NCBI RefSeq assembly: GCF_017355265.1
Contig: NZ_JADIJQ010000003.1
Span: 1-64,000 of the forward strand
Direction: 5' to 3'
DNA: 64,000 nucleotides
Source: Tessaracoccus sp. SD287
GTDB taxonomy: Bacteria; Actinomycetota; Actinomycetes; Propionibacteriales; Propionibacteriaceae
The notes beneath the pieces are model-generated. The model did not search any database. It was not told where the DNA came from and saw only the letters and a program-made list of their open reading frames with translations. Positions within the stretch are counted from its first letter, which is position 1; each line of letters begins with the position of its first letter. This document shows positions 8,978 to 18,156 of the stretch, piece after piece. The translations under genes were made by a program, and so were the position numbers.

Positions 8978-10969
8978 ATGACCATCCAGCCGGAACCACA
9001 GTCCAGCACCACGGATGCGGATCCCCTCACCCCGACGCAGGCGGACGCACTGACACCACCGCGGCCGGCCGAGATGTTGGCCAAGGGAGGCGGCGCCCTC
9101 GGGGCCTTGACCGTCGCGGCACTGGGTGTGGTGTTCGGTGACATTGGGACGAGCCCCCTCTACTCGCTGCGGACGGTGTTCAGCGCCGAGCACAATGCCG
9201 TCCAGCCCACCCGCGAGGACGTCTTCGGCGTCATCTCGATGGTGTTCTGGGCCATCACCATCGTCGTGTCCTACGGCTATGCGGCGCTGATGATGCGGGC
9301 CGACAATGAGGGCGAGGGCGGCATCCTGTCCCTGGTCGCGCTGCTGCGCCGGCACCTCTCGCACAGGCCCCGCCTGATCGGGGTCACCCTGGTGATGGCC
9401 ATCGTGGGCGCGGGCCTGTTCTACGGTGACTCCGTGATCACCCCGGCAATTTCGGTGATGTCGGCGATCGAGGGCCTGTCCATCGTGGACGAGCGCTTCG
9501 AGCGTCTGGTGCTGCCGCTGGCACTGGTGGTCCTGGCGTGCCTGTTCTCGGCCCAGCGGTTCGGCACCGGCCGGGTGGGCAGGTTCTTCGGCCCCATCAT
9601 GGCCCTGTGGTTCGTCACCCTGGCGGCGCTGGGCATTCCGCACATCGTGAAGAATCCGGAGATCCTGGGCGCCATCTCGCCGCACCACGCGCTGGCATTC
9701 GGCTTCACCCATCCCGGAATCGCCTTCATCGCCGCCGGCGCCGTGGTGCTGACGGTCACCGGTGTGGAAGCCATGTATGCCGACATGGGCCACTTCGGAT
9801 CGAAGGCCATCAGGCTGGCCTGGTTCGCCCTGGTCTTCCCTGCCCTGACCATCAACTACCTGGGCCAGGGCGCCGAGATCCTGCGCAACCCCGCGGCCGT
9901 GGCCAGCCCCTTCTTCCTGATGGCTCCGCAGTGGTCCCGGGTGCCGCTCATCATCCTGTCGACCCTGGCCACCGTCATCGCCTCGCAGGCGGTGATCTCG
10001 GGGGCCTTCTCGGTGTCGCGTCAGGCAGCGCGCGCCGGGCTGTTGCCGCGTCTCAACGTGAGGCACACCTCCAAGGAGGAGGGCGGGCAGATCTACATCT
10101 CCTCGATCAACTGGATCCTGTTCCTCGGGGTGGCAGTGTTGATCGCGGTGTTCCGCAGTTCCGAGGCGCTGGCCAGCGCCTACGGGCTGGCCGTCACCGG
10201 GACCCTGCTGCTGGAGATGTCGATCTTCCTGACGCTTGCCCGCTTCGTCTGGCGGGTCGCCATCTGGAAGATCGTCGTCGGGGTCGTGCTGCTGCTGGGC
10301 GTCGAGCTCGTCTTCTTCGCGGCGAACCTGGCCAAAATCCTGCACGGCGGCTGGCTGCCGTTGCTCATCGCCGGCGTGGTGGTGCTGCTCATGCTGACCT
10401 GGCGCGCCGGCTCTGCCACGGTCCACGGGCGTCGTGACGAGATCGAGGGCAGCCTGTCGGAGTTCATCGACATGGTGCGCGAGAGCAACATCCCCAGGGT
10501 TCCCGGGTTGGCGGTCTATCCCCACCCGAACAAGGAGACCACCCCGCTGGCCCTGCGCCAGAACGTCGAGTTCAACCACGTGCTGCACGAGAACATCGCG
10601 ATCGTCACCATCGCCAACGAGAACGTCCCCCACATCCGGCACGTCGACCGTGCCGAGGTCGACGACCTGGGCTACCAGGACGACGGCATCATCCACATCA
10701 ACTACCACGTCGGGTTCAACGACAGCCAGCACGTCCCACGCGCCCTCGACTGGGCCCGGGCCAAGCAGCTCGAGGGCATGGAACTCGACCCGGACCAGGC
10801 CTACTACTTCATCTCGTCGCTGCGGCTGACCAGGCGCGACGTGCCCACCCTGCCCCGGTGGCGCCGCACCATCTTCCTGTGGATGGCGCGCCACGCAGCC
10901 GACCGCACGGCCGTCTTCCACCTGCCACCCGAGCGTTCGGTCGTGATGGGCGGCCGCCTGGAGATGTGA
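8978..10969 (+). CDS. kup: Kup-family low-affinity potassium transporter
   Basis: A 663-residue potassium/proton symporter. About twelve hydrophobic helices run from near residue 30 to 470; the family signature GVVFGDIGTSPLYSL lies near residue 40 and GAGLFYGDSVITPAISV near 145. A hydrophilic cytosolic C-terminal domain of about 190 residues follows (RVPGLAVYPHPNKETTPLALR..., YYFISSLRL). The start MTIQPEPQ follows AGGGAG about seven bases upstream. An in-frame extension of 27 codons overlaps the Rex site region and is unlikely to be translated. The gene is divergent from adhE, and its end is 31 bases from the convergent pdxT. Confidence 0.95.
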   Translation: MTIQPEPQSSTTDADPLTPTQADALTPPRPAEMLAKGGGALGALTVAALGVVFGDIGTSPLYSLRTVFSAEHNAVQPTREDVFGVISMVFWAITIVVSYGYAALMMRADNEGEGGILSLVALLRRHLSHRPRLIGVTLVMAIVGAGLFYGDSVITPAISVMSAIEGLSIVDERFERLVLPLALVVLACLFSAQRFGTGRVGRFFGPIMALWFVTLAALGIPHIVKNPEILGAISPHHALAFGFTHPGIAFIAAGAVVLTVTGVEAMYADMGHFGSKAIRLAWFALVFPALTINYLGQGAEILRNPAAVASPFFLMAPQWSRVPLIILSTLATVIASQAVISGAFSVSRQAARAGLLPRLNVRHTSKEEGGQIYISSINWILFLGVAVLIAVFRSSEALASAYGLAVTGTLLLEMSIFLTLARFVWRVAIWKIVVGVVLLLGVELVFFAANLAKILHGGWLPLLIAGVVVLLMLTWRAGSATVHGRRDEIEGSLSEFIDMVRESNIPRVPGLAVYPHPNKETTPLALRQNVEFNHVLHENIAIVTIANENVPHIRHVDRAEVDDLGYQDDGIIHINYHVGFNDSQHVPRALDWARAKQLEGMELDPDQAYYFISSLRLTRRDVPTLPRWRRTIFLWMARHAADRTAVFHLPPERSVVMGGRLEM

Positions 10970-11000
10970 TCCGGGACGCGGCGCCGGAGCACCCGCGCAG

Positions 11001-11597
11001 TCAGCTGGCGGCGCCGCAGATCTGCAGGAACAGTCGGTGGAACCGGTCGTCGCCGCTCAACTCGGGATGGAACGAGGTGGCCAGCAGCTGGCCCTGGCGC
11101 ACGGCCACGGGGTCCCCGTCCGTCCCGGAGCGGGCCAATACGTCGACCGCGGCGCCGACCTGCACCACCTGCGGTGCCCGGATGAAGATGCCGGGAAACG
11201 CCCGGCACGGAAAGGCGGACACCTGCAGGGGTGCGGTCGAGGAGGCCCGTTGGCCGCCGAAAGCATTGCGCCGTGCGGTGAGGTCAAGGCCACCGACGGT
11301 GGCGTGGTCCCCCAACGCCTGCCCGCCCTGCACCCGGTCGGCGAGCAGGACCAGGCCGGCGCAGGTGCCGAAGAGGGGCAGGCCGGACTCCCGACGCGCC
11401 CGGACCTCCTCGAACAGGCCGGTCGTGGCCCCGGCGCGGGCCATCGCGGTGCTCTCACCGCCGGGAAGGACCAGGCCGTCGAGGCCGTCCAGGGCCGACG
11501 GGGTGCGGATCTCGCGGACGACCGCGCCGAGTCCGGCGAGCATCCGCACGTGCTCGCCGACCGCACCCTGCAGCGCGACCACCCCGATCGTGGTCAC
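11001..11597 (-). CDS. pdxT: PLP synthase glutaminase subunit PdxT
   Basis: A 198-residue class I glutamine amidotransferase that supplies ammonia to PdxS for pyridoxal 5'-phosphate synthesis. Substrate-binding motif LPGGEST is near residue 46, the nucleophilic cysteine lies in [10 protein letters not shown] near residue 78, and the histidine-glutamate pair is in SFHPEL near residue 177. It begins with GTG whose bases overlap the pdxS stop codon (GTGA), so the two subunits are translationally coupled, as expected for a 12+12 complex. Full length for the family. Confidence 0.96.
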   Translation of the reverse strand: MTTIGVVALQGAVGEHVRMLAGLGAVVREIRTPSALDGLDGLVLPGGESTAMARAGATTGLFEEVRARRESGLPLFGTCAGLVLLADRVQGGQALGDHATVGGLDLTARRNAFGGQRASSTAPLQVSAFPCRAFPGIFIRAPQVVQVGAAVDVLARSGTDGDPVAVRQGQLLATSFHPELSGDDRFHRLFLQICGAAS

Positions 11598-12520
11598 CAG
11601 CCGCGCTCGGAGAGTCGGTGGGGGGCTGGGAGGTCGGCGACGCTGATGCCGACCATGGCTTCGCCCAGACCGCGGGAGACGTCGGCGACCACGTCGGGGT
11701 CGTTGTAGTGGGTGGTCGCGCGGACGATGGCCGCAGCGCGCTTGGCCGGCTGGCCCGACGTGAAGATCCCGGAACCGACGAACACGCCGTCTGCGCCCAG
11801 CTGCATCATCATGGCGGCGTCGGCCGGGGTGGCGATGCCGCCGGCGACGAAGGTCACCACGGGCAGCCGACCCTCGCGGGCGACCTGTCGGACCAGGTCA
11901 TAGGGCGCCTGCAGTTGTTTGGCCGCCACGAAGAGTTCGTCCTCGTCGCGGGAGGCCAGGGCACGGATCTCGCCCTGGATGGTGCGCAGGTGCTTGGTGG
12001 CCTCGGAGACGTCCCCGGTGCCCGCCTCGCCCTTGGAGCGGATCATGGAGGCGCCTTCGGTGATGCGTCGCAGTGCCTCACCGAGATTGGTCGCCCCGCA
12101 CACGAACGGCACCTCGAACTTCGTCTTGTCGATGTGGTTGACGTAGTCGGCCGGGGACAGGACTTCGGACTCGTCGATGTAGTCGACGCCCAACGCCTGC
12201 AACACCTGGGCCTCGACGAAGTGACCGATTCGGGCCTTGGCCATCACGGGCACCGACACCGCCTGGATGATGGCGTCGATCAGGTCGGGGTCGCTCATCC
12301 GGGCCACCCCACCCTGGGCCCTGATGTCCGCGGGGACCCGCTCCAGCGCCATCACGGCGACGGCACCCGCGTCCTCGGCGATCCTGGCCTGCTCGGCGGT
12401 GACGACGTCCATGATCACCCCACCCTTCAGCATCTGAGCCAGGCCTCGATTGACGACAGTGCGCTCCACGGTGGGAGGCGCTGTGGTGGCGGCGGCGGCG
12501 GTCGAGGTCGCAGTGGTCAT
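11594..12520 (-). CDS. pdxS: PLP synthase lyase subunit PdxS
   Basis: A 308-residue beta/alpha-barrel synthase that builds pyridoxal 5'-phosphate from ribose 5-phosphate, glyceraldehyde 3-phosphate and PdxT-derived ammonia. Active-site lysines are seen in VMAKARIGH and [11 protein letters not shown], with the conserved [17 protein letters not shown] and [32 protein letters not shown] segments. The first ~20 residues are Ala/Thr-rich and variable, as usual. The start MTTATS follows GAGA; an in-frame ATG 13 codons upstream has no ribosome site. Divergent from the MocR-type regulator, which probably controls it. Confidence 0.96.
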   Translation of the reverse strand: MTTATSTAAAATTAPPTVERTVVNRGLAQMLKGGVIMDVVTAEQARIAEDAGAVAVMALERVPADIRAQGGVARMSDPDLIDAIIQAVSVPVMAKARIGHFVEAQVLQALGVDYIDESEVLSPADYVNHIDKTKFEVPFVCGATNLGEALRRITEGASMIRSKGEAGTGDVSEATKHLRTIQGEIRALASRDEDELFVAAKQLQAPYDLVRQVAREGRLPVVTFVAGGIATPADAAMMMQLGADGVFVGSGIFTSGQPAKRAAAIVRATTHYNDPDVVADVSRGLGEAMVGISVADLPAPHRLSERGW

Positions 12521-12593
12521 GGTTCTCACAATCGTGGTGCGGGGATGGTCGTCGTCCATGCTGCCGCGAGATTCTGGCCCACCACAGGGGCAG

Positions 12594-12630
12594 TTGCATG
12601 CGAGTTCACTGGGCCAGTTACGCTGGTCGG
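12594..12630. promoter_or_regulatory. pdxS/pdxR divergent promoter with palindromes, leaderless pdxR start
   Basis: Upstream of the regulator a -10 box TACGCT (12619-12624) sits six bases before the ATG, so the pdxR message is probably leaderless. A perfect palindrome ACTGG-G-CCAGT (12608-12618) and an overlapping CCAG-TTACG-CTGG (12615-12627) lie over this promoter. They are candidate binding sites for the PdxR-type protein acting on itself and on pdxST. The sequence CAGGGGCAGTTG just to the left resembles a half-unit of the hairpin family described elsewhere. Confidence 0.5.
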
Positions 12631-14043
12631 ATGCCACGCACCGTGCCGAACTGGGTGCCGGTCCTGGACCGCACCGCGGGCCCATCGCTGCCCTCACAGA
12701 TCGCGGCGACGGTCCGGCGCGACGTCGCTTCGGGGGCGCTGAGACCCGGCGAGCCGATGCCCTCGAGTCGTGTCCTGGCCCGCCGGTTGTCGGTTTCGCG
12801 CGGGTCGGTCGAGTCCGCCTACGACCAGCTCCTGGCCGAGGGCTACCTGCTGTCCAGGGCGCGTTCCGGCACCTTCGTCAACCCGCATCTGCGCACCCCC
12901 GCCCCACACCGGGGCGACGCCGCGTCGGCCGCGCGACCCAGTGCTGCGCAGCCGCTGGCCCGACTCGACCTGACCCCGGGCCATGACACCCACTCTCCGC
13001 TGGACGACCCGGCGTGGCGGTCAGCCTGGCGCCGTGCCGGCGACCCGGGACGCGGCCACACCAACCTGCCCACCGACCCCATGGGCGAGATGGTCCTGCG
13101 CGCGGCCGTCTCGGAGCACCTGCGCCTCATGCGCGGGTTGGTGGTGGACCCCGCCCGCATCGTCATCACCGCCGGCTCCCGCGACGGACTGGCCCTGCTG
13201 CTGGCGGCGCTGTCCGCCAGTGGCGCACCGCCGCGCGTGGGGGTGGAGGACCCCGGCTTCCCGGGTCTGCGCGCCACCCTGAGGCGACGCGGCATCGAGA
13301 TCGTGCTGCTTCCGGTTGACGACCACGGACTCGTCGTCCCGGGCACCGACTCCGACGCCGAGGCCCCCGGCGTCGTCCTGGTCACCCCCAACCACCAGTT
13401 CCCCTTCGGCTCGGCCATGCCGGCCACCCGTCGCACGGAGCTGCTGGAATGGGCGTCGAACCGGGGAACGATGGTCGTCGAGGACGACTACGACAGCGAG
13501 TTCCGCTACGTGGGACCCCCCTCCCCTGCCCTGTACGGTCTGGTGCCGGGGGCGCCAGTGGTCCACCTCGGCACCTTCTCGGGCATGCTTTCCCGTGACG
13601 TCGGCACGGGCTACCTGTTGCTGCCGGACGCCCTGGTCGACCTGATCACCGCCGTCCGGGCTGACCTGGGCTGCCCGGTGGCGCCGATCCTGCAGCGTGC
13701 CGTGGCCGACTACCTGGCCGAGGGCGGGTTGCGGCGCCGGCTGCAACGGTCCCGTCGGCGACTCCTGACTGCCCAGGACATGGTTGCCTCGAGCCTGCAG
13801 GCCATTCCGGGGTCGGTCGACCACGGCCGGATGATGGTGGTGGAGGCTCCACCTGAGCAGGCGGCCCGCATCCGGCAGGCCTGCCTCGAGCGGGGTGTGC
13901 TGCTGGGCGACCTGGCGCAGGGATGGACGAGGTCGCCGGGAAGCACCGGCGTGGTGCTGGCCTACGGCTCAGTGACCCCCCAGGAGTTGGCCATCGCCCT
14001 GGACGTCCTGGGGTCCGTGGTCCGCGACGTGGCCGGTCATTGA
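12631..14043 (+). CDS. pdxR: MocR/PdxR-type GntR regulator with aminotransferase-like domain lacking the PLP lysine
   Basis: A 470-residue fusion of a GntR winged helix (about residues 15-80: [40 protein letters not shown]) and a class I aminotransferase-like domain. PdxR proteins sense PLP and activate pdxST, and divergence from pdxS supports that role. The fold-type I landmarks are present ([24 protein letters not shown]). However, the position of the PLP-binding lysine, usually Ser-Lys in GTFSKxLxPxxRxGY, reads [16 protein letters not shown] here: glycine replaces lysine. PLP could then not form the usual internal aldimine, so the effector mode may differ. Identification as the pdx regulator is inferred from position. 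Confidence 0.85.
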   Translation: MPRTVPNWVPVLDRTAGPSLPSQIAATVRRDVASGALRPGEPMPSSRVLARRLSVSRGSVESAYDQLLAEGYLLSRARSGTFVNPHLRTPAPHRGDAASAARPSAAQPLARLDLTPGHDTHSPLDDPAWRSAWRRAGDPGRGHTNLPTDPMGEMVLRAAVSEHLRLMRGLVVDPARIVITAGSRDGLALLLAALSASGAPPRVGVEDPGFPGLRATLRRRGIEIVLLPVDDHGLVVPGTDSDAEAPGVVLVTPNHQFPFGSAMPATRRTELLEWASNRGTMVVEDDYDSEFRYVGPPSPALYGLVPGAPVVHLGTFSGMLSRDVGTGYLLLPDALVDLITAVRADLGCPVAPILQRAVADYLAEGGLRRRLQRSRRRLLTAQDMVASSLQAIPGSVDHGRMMVVEAPPEQAARIRQACLERGVLLGDLAQGWTRSPGSTGVVLAYGSVTPQELAIALDVLGSVVRDVAGH

Positions 14044-14060
14044 AGGGCGTCGGTCTCGTA

Positions 14061-14116
14061 TGGTTGAACGTTTGACTAATCGCGTGCGTCCATGCTTCTA
14101 TTGAACAGTCAAGTAA
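14061..14116 (+). promoter_or_regulatory. upstream module of doxX copy 1
   Basis: The pattern TGGTTGAACGTTTGACT, about 20 bases, then TGCTTCTATTGAACAGTCAA is repeated in diverged form before the second doxX gene (19140-19192). The conserved words TGGTTGAA.GTT..ACT and TGAA..G.CAA suggest shared -35/-10 or repressor-binding elements (TTGA-N4-TCAA type). Confidence 0.45.
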
Positions 14117-14156
14117 ATCCGTCCTCGAGGCGGCACCAGCACTTCCAGGAGGACTC

Positions 14157-14627
14157 ATGCGTCTCGTCCACACCCCCAGCCCGACTGTTCGTTCCGGCGC
14201 CCTGCTCGTCGCCCGCGTCATCCTCGGCGTCATTCTCATCGCCCATGGACTGCAGAAGTTCACCGAATGGACCCTGGCCGGCACCGGGCAGGCCTTCGCC
14301 TCCATGGGTGTGCCGATGCCGGGCACCTCGGCCACCATCGCCGCCCTGGTGGAGCTCGTCGGTGGCGTGCTGCTGATCCTGGGCGCCTTCACCCCCATCG
14401 TTGGTCTTGTGGTCTTCCTCGAGATGCTCGGCGCCGCGGTGCTGGTCCACCTCGCCGGCGGCGTGTTCGTCGCCAACAACGGTTGGGAACTGGTCGGCGC
14501 CATCGGTGCCGGGGCACTTGCCCTGGCCGCGGTCGGGGCAGGCAAGTGGTCCGTCGACGGTGCCCTGCAGGCACGCAAGCCCGCTCCGGTGGCTGAAGAG
14601 GTCCGCGAGCCGGTCAGCGTTCGCTGA
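14157..14627 (+). CDS. DoxX-family membrane protein, copy 1
   Basis: A 156-residue inner-membrane protein with four hydrophobic helices: ALLVARVILGVILIAHGLQK, ATIAALVELVGGVLLILGAF, GLVVFLEMLGAAVLVHLAGG and LVGAIGAGALALAAVGAG. The DoxX/DoxD signature AHGLQKFTEW lies near residue 30. Some family members contribute to oxidative-stress complexes in mycobacteria (with SodA and SseA), but most are of unknown function. A strong AGGAGGA site precedes the ATG. It is closely similar along its whole length to the gene at 19243, including the C-terminal EPVSVR, so the two are paralogues from a local duplication. Confidence 0.85.
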   Translation: MRLVHTPSPTVRSGALLVARVILGVILIAHGLQKFTEWTLAGTGQAFASMGVPMPGTSATIAALVELVGGVLLILGAFTPIVGLVVFLEMLGAAVLVHLAGGVFVANNGWELVGAIGAGALALAAVGAGKWSVDGALQARKPAPVAEEVREPVSVR

Positions 14628-14649
14628 CCTGTCCTCATCGAACGGTCTC

Positions 14650-14680
14650 GGGCCGTCGCCACCGTCGGTGGCGGCGGCCC
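14650..14680. terminator. bidirectional hairpin terminator
   Basis: GGGCCGTCGCCACC and GGTGGCGGCGGCCC form a stem of 14 pairs with one wobble or mismatch around a three-base loop, between the convergent doxX and MFS genes. No clear T-run; the stem strength and position make it a likely shared terminator. Confidence 0.7.
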
Positions 14681-14688
14681 GCTGCGTG

Positions 14689-15852
14689 TCACGGCACCTG
14701 CAGCGGTCCCCGACGACCGAGCGCCCAGACCACCAGGGCGGCCACGCTGCCCGCCGCCCCGGCAACGCTGACCGCCGTCCAGCCCCACCAGGCCCACAGC
14801 GCGCCGGCGGCCGCCGAACCCGCGGCCGCCGCCACGAAGTTGAAGGTCACGAAGACCGCGTTCAGCCGGCTGCGCTCGGCATCGGAGACAGCGAACAGGC
14901 GGATCTGGTTGAGGATCATCTGACCCTGCAGGGCAACGTCGATGAGCACGACGGCCGCGATGAGCACTGCCAGGGAACGTGCCCCGAAACCGACGCCGAC
15001 CCAGACCAGAAGGGCGAGCAGCCACAGGGCGCCAGTGGCAGCCACCGAATGGCCGCGGTCGTGCAGCACACCGACCCGCCGCGACACCAGCGCCCCGGCC
15101 AACCCGGCCAGACCGAACAGACCGATCTGGGTCAGGCCGAAGGAGTAGGGCTCGGCGCTGAGCAAGAACGTCAGCGCCGTCCAGAACATGGTGAAGGTGC
15201 CGAAGCCGAGCATGCCCAATGCCATCGTCCAGCGCACCGTGCGCTCACGGATGATGACGCTCAACACCGATCGCATCAGCGCCGGGTACCGCATTCGCTG
15301 CCGTGGCGGAAGGTCCGGCAGGCTGCGGAACATCACCACCGCAAGCACGACGGCCACGACCGCCGCGACCAGGTAGACCACCCGCCACCCGACCAGGTCA
15401 CCCACCACGCCGGCCAGGGTGCGTGAGAGCAGGATTCCGATCAGGATGCCAGCCGTGACGGTCGAGACGTACTCGCCGCGCATCGCGTCCGGGGACAGGT
15501 CACCGGCCAGCGGCACCAGCAGTTGCCCGGCAATGGCAGTGACGCCCAGGGCGGCCATCACCACCAGCAGCGCAGCCATGCTCGGCGCCATCGCCACCGC
15601 GACCAGAGCCAGGGCCGAGGCCGCGATCATCAGCGGCACCATCCGGCGTCGGTTGAGGACGTCCCCGAGCGGCAGCAGCAGCAGGATGCCGGCGGCGTAC
15701 CCCAGTTGGACCAGCGTCAGCACCCAACTGGCGCCGGATGGCGCCATGCCGAAGTCGGCGGCGATCGCCGCCAAGAGCGGCTGCGACCAGTAGAGGTTGG
15801 CGACGGCGGCTCCGGCAGCCACCGAGAACAGCCACGCCAGGCGTGGCGTCAT
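14689..15852 (-). CDS. MFS transporter (12 helices)
   Basis: A 387-residue major facilitator with about twelve hydrophobic segments. The motif A region GDVLNRRRMVPLM follows helix 2, and the helix 4-5 region carries TAGILIGILLSRTLAGVVGDLVGWRVVY, typical of drug/arabinose-efflux DHA1 proteins (YnfM/AraJ-like). The start ATG (MTPRLAWLF) is chosen over a TTG four codons upstream because the helix begins directly after it. Substrate unknown; efflux is more likely than uptake from the family. It lies 35 bases downstream of the methyltransferase gene and may share its transcript. Confidence 0.85.
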   Translation of the reverse strand: MTPRLAWLFSVAAGAAVANLYWSQPLLAAIAADFGMAPSGASWVLTLVQLGYAAGILLLLPLGDVLNRRRMVPLMIAASALALVAVAMAPSMAALLVVMAALGVTAIAGQLLVPLAGDLSPDAMRGEYVSTVTAGILIGILLSRTLAGVVGDLVGWRVVYLVAAVVAVVLAVVMFRSLPDLPPRQRMRYPALMRSVLSVIIRERTVRWTMALGMLGFGTFTMFWTALTFLLSAEPYSFGLTQIGLFGLAGLAGALVSRRVGVLHDRGHSVAATGALWLLALLVWVGVGFGARSLAVLIAAVVLIDVALQGQMILNQIRLFAVSDAERSRLNAVFVTFNFVAAAAGSAAAGALWAWWGWTAVSVAGAAGSVAALVVWALGRRGPLQVP

Positions 15853-15887
15853 GTCCCCATCCAAGCACCCTCAGGTTTCGTTGGCCC

Positions 15888-16544
15888 TCACGTTTCGTCG
15901 ACACGACGACGGCGCACCAACACCACCGAGTCGTTCAGCGCCGCGGTCGTGCCGTCCGGACCGCTGGCCCGGCGTTCCCGGACCTCGCAGGCCAGCACCT
16001 CCCAGTGGGTCTGGTCCAGGCCCAGGGCGGCGAGGTCGGTGTCCGGGGCGGGGAACGTCTGGCCGTCGTGGTCCCCGTGCCCGGCGTGGTCGTGGCGGGA
16101 CCACGGTGGCGGTGAGGCGTGCCCGACGACCAACAGCACGCCGCCCGGGGCGACGAATCCGGTGGCCCGCCGCAGGATCTGCTCACGGGGTATCGCGACC
16201 GGCCAGGACTGCAGGAACGAGGCGCTGACCAGGTCGTATTCGTCGTCGGGGGTCCACGCGGCCAGGTCGGCGGCCAAGAAGGTGGTCCGCTCCGCAAGTC
16301 CCCGCTCCTGTGCGCTCTGCCGTGCCCGGGACACCGCCGTGGCAGACAGGTCGACGCCGGTCGCCTGCCATCCGTTGCGGGCGAGCCACACTACGTCCCC
16401 GCCCTCGCCGCAGCCGAGGTCAAGGGACCGCCCGGGCACCAGACCGGCGGCCACGTCCGCCAGGACGGGGTTGACCCGGCCCGACCAGACCCGCTCGGAG
16501 TCGGCGTAGCGCTGCTCCCAGAATTCAGTGGGCGTCGAGTTCAT
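15888..16544 (-). CDS. class I SAM-dependent methyltransferase
   Basis: A 218-residue methyltransferase with motif I LDLGCGEGGDVVWLA near residue 41, acidic motif II GVDLSATAVSRAR, and a post-I region AADLAAW. The N-terminus FWEQRYADSERVWSGRVNPVLADV is characteristic of the TehB/thiopurine-methyltransferase-like group that detoxifies small thiols, selenium or tellurium compounds. A His-rich insert (SRHDHAGHGDHDG) near residue 150 could bind metal; this is unusual. Its start overlaps the end of the flavoprotein gene by 4 bases (ATGA), so the two are coupled and may share a detoxification or thiol-related task. Substrate unproven. Confidence 0.85.
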   Translation of the reverse strand: MNSTPTEFWEQRYADSERVWSGRVNPVLADVAAGLVPGRSLDLGCGEGGDVVWLARNGWQATGVDLSATAVSRARQSAQERGLAERTTFLAADLAAWTPDDEYDLVSASFLQSWPVAIPREQILRRATGFVAPGGVLLVVGHASPPPWSRHDHAGHGDHDGQTFPAPDTDLAALGLDQTHWEVLACEVRERRASGPDGTTAALNDSVVLVRRRRVDET

Positions 16545-17473
16545 CGGTCCATCCCTTCGATCAGTGCCCGGTCGAAGTCCTCGTTGACCAGTGCCATGTT
16601 CACTGCCCCGCCGACGCTATTGCCGGCCCCCGCTGAGACTGGCACCGTCGCCGCCGGGTTCACCACGTTGCCGGCAGCCCAGATCCTCGGTGAACTGGTC
16701 CGGCCCATGGCGTCCACGGCGAGGAACCTGCCCACGGGGGTGTCAACGCGGTCCAGGGCCAGGTCGGCGAGGAAGTCGTCGTGCGGTCGGGGGACGCTGG
16801 CGCTGAACAGCGCATCCACCGCCACCACCTGCCCATCGGCCGTGCGGACCCCGGTGATGCCGGTGCCCTCACCCAGCACCTCGACGGCAGGACCGACGAT
16901 GCGGACGTCCCGGGAGCGGAGTCGGTCGGCGATGGTGTCGTCCAGCAGGCCCGGAGCCGCGAACAACACGACGTCCTCGCTCCACTGGCGGATCAACTGG
17001 GCCTGGTGCAGCGACATCGGCGAGACACCGAGCACACCCAGTCGGCGTCCGTGCACCTCCCAGCCGTGGCAGTAGGGGCAGTGCAGCACCGTGGTGCCCC
17101 AGCGCTCCCCCAGCCCCGGTACATCCGGCAACTCGTCGGTCATGCCGGACGCCACGACCAGGGCGCGGGCGGACAGGCGGGTGCCGTCGTGCAGGTCCAC
17201 CGCCAGGCCTGAGTCCTGCTCGGTGACCCGTTCGATGTTGCCGGTTCTGATCTCGACACCGTACTGGGCGACCTCACGTCGGCCGCTGACCAGCAGGTCT
17301 GCCGGGTTGACCCCCTCATTGCCGAGGACACCGTGCATGGCATCGGCGAACCGGTTGCGGGGTGCGCCGGCGTCGATGACGAGTACGCGTCGTCGGGCCC
17401 GGCCGAGCATGAGTGCGGCTGACAGTCCCGCCACACCACCGCCGACCACGATGACTTCCCAAGTATTGGACAT
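16541..17473 (-). CDS. thioredoxin-reductase-like FAD/NAD(P) oxidoreductase
   Basis: A 310-residue flavoprotein of the low-molecular-weight thioredoxin reductase group. FAD-binding VVGGGVAGLSAALMLGRARR is at the N-terminus, the redox-active Cys-X2-Cys lies in HCPYCHGWE near residue 133 within an NADPH domain (RLGVLGVSPMSLHQA lacks a canonical GxGxxA), and the C-terminal FAD motif reads IWAAGNVVNPA where AAGD is usual. These departures are typical of the large thioredoxin-reductase-like family rather than TrxB proper, so thioredoxin may not be the partner. Operon with the methyltransferase below; divergent from the XRE-cupin regulator 64 bases away, which probably controls it. Confidence 0.88.
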   Translation of the reverse strand: MSNTWEVIVVGGGVAGLSAALMLGRARRRVLVIDAGAPRNRFADAMHGVLGNEGVNPADLLVSGRREVAQYGVEIRTGNIERVTEQDSGLAVDLHDGTRLSARALVVASGMTDELPDVPGLGERWGTTVLHCPYCHGWEVHGRRLGVLGVSPMSLHQAQLIRQWSEDVVLFAAPGLLDDTIADRLRSRDVRIVGPAVEVLGEGTGITGVRTADGQVVAVDALFSASVPRPHDDFLADLALDRVDTPVGRFLAVDAMGRTSSPRIWAAGNVVNPAATVPVSAGAGNSVGGAVNMALVNEDFDRALIEGMDR

Positions 17474-17513
17474 GCCTCCACGATGACTGACAAACTCGGG
17501 TCATGCAATTGTT

Positions 17514-17530
17514 CTTGCCGAATCAGCAAG
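17514..17530. promoter_or_regulatory. CTTGC-N7-GCAAG inverted repeat in divergent promoter
   Basis: A 5+5 base inverted repeat lies seven bases before the start of the XRE-cupin gene and 40 bases from the flavoprotein start. It is a candidate site for autoregulation and for control of the flavoprotein/methyltransferase pair. Short arms, so modest support. Confidence 0.4.
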
Positions 17531-17537
17531 TAGTCCG

Positions 17538-18101
17538 ATGACCGACGAACTAGCCCAGATCGGCCCGCGGCTTCGCGCGGCCCGCCGCGCCCGTGGACTG
17601 ACCCTCGACGACCTCGCCGCCCAGGCGCGGATGTCGACCAGCACCCTGTCCCGGCTGGAGTCCGGCAAGCGCCAGGCGAGTCTGGAGCTGCTACTGCCGT
17701 TGACCCGGCTGCTGGGAATCCGGATCGACGACCTGCTGCCTGACCAACAGCGCGACCCCAGGGTCCGACGTCCGGAGATACGCCGTGAAGGCATGACGAT
17801 CCTTCCGCTGACACCGGAGGGCTCTCCGATCAGCACGTACCGGATCACCTACCAGCCGGCCACCACGCCGCCACGGCTGCGGGTGCACGACGGGTACGAG
17901 TGGATCTACGTTCTCAGCGGTCGGTTGCTGCTGCAGTTGGGCGAGCAGCGGATCGTCCTGACCCGTGGCGAGGCGGCCGAATTCGACACCCGCACACCCC
18001 ACACGATGAGTGCCACCGGTGGCCGGCCCGCCCACGTGCTCAGCATTTTCAATGGCGACGGCGAGCGGATGCACACCCACGTCGAGGGACAGTCGACCTA
18101 G
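17538..18101 (+). CDS. XRE-family regulator with C-terminal cupin domain
   Basis: A 187-residue regulator: an XRE helix-turn-helix in residues 8-62 (LRAARRARGLTLDDLAAQARMSTSTLSRLESGKRQ) joined to a cupin barrel (about 105-180: HDGYEWIYVLSGRLLLQLGEQRIVLTRGEAAEFDTRTPHTM). Such proteins bind a small ligand or metal in the cupin and usually repress neighbouring catabolic or detoxification genes. The cupin has His, Glu and the PHTM histidine that could hold a metal. Divergent from the thioredoxin-reductase-like/methyltransferase operon, its likely target. Ligand unknown. Confidence 0.88.
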   Translation: MTDELAQIGPRLRAARRARGLTLDDLAAQARMSTSTLSRLESGKRQASLELLLPLTRLLGIRIDDLLPDQQRDPRVRRPEIRREGMTILPLTPEGSPISTYRITYQPATTPPRLRVHDGYEWIYVLSGRLLLQLGEQRIVLTRGEAAEFDTRTPHTMSATGGRPAHVLSIFNGDGERMHTHVEGQST

Positions 18102-18156
18102 CGAGCCAGATCCGCAGCAGCACCAATACACAGGCTGTCCTTCGTAGACTGGGCGC

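Noticed and set aside
8786-10921. 711-codon frame antisense to kup
   Set aside because: Translation is Gln/Gly/Arg-rich with no domain and it covers a clear transporter gene on the other strand.
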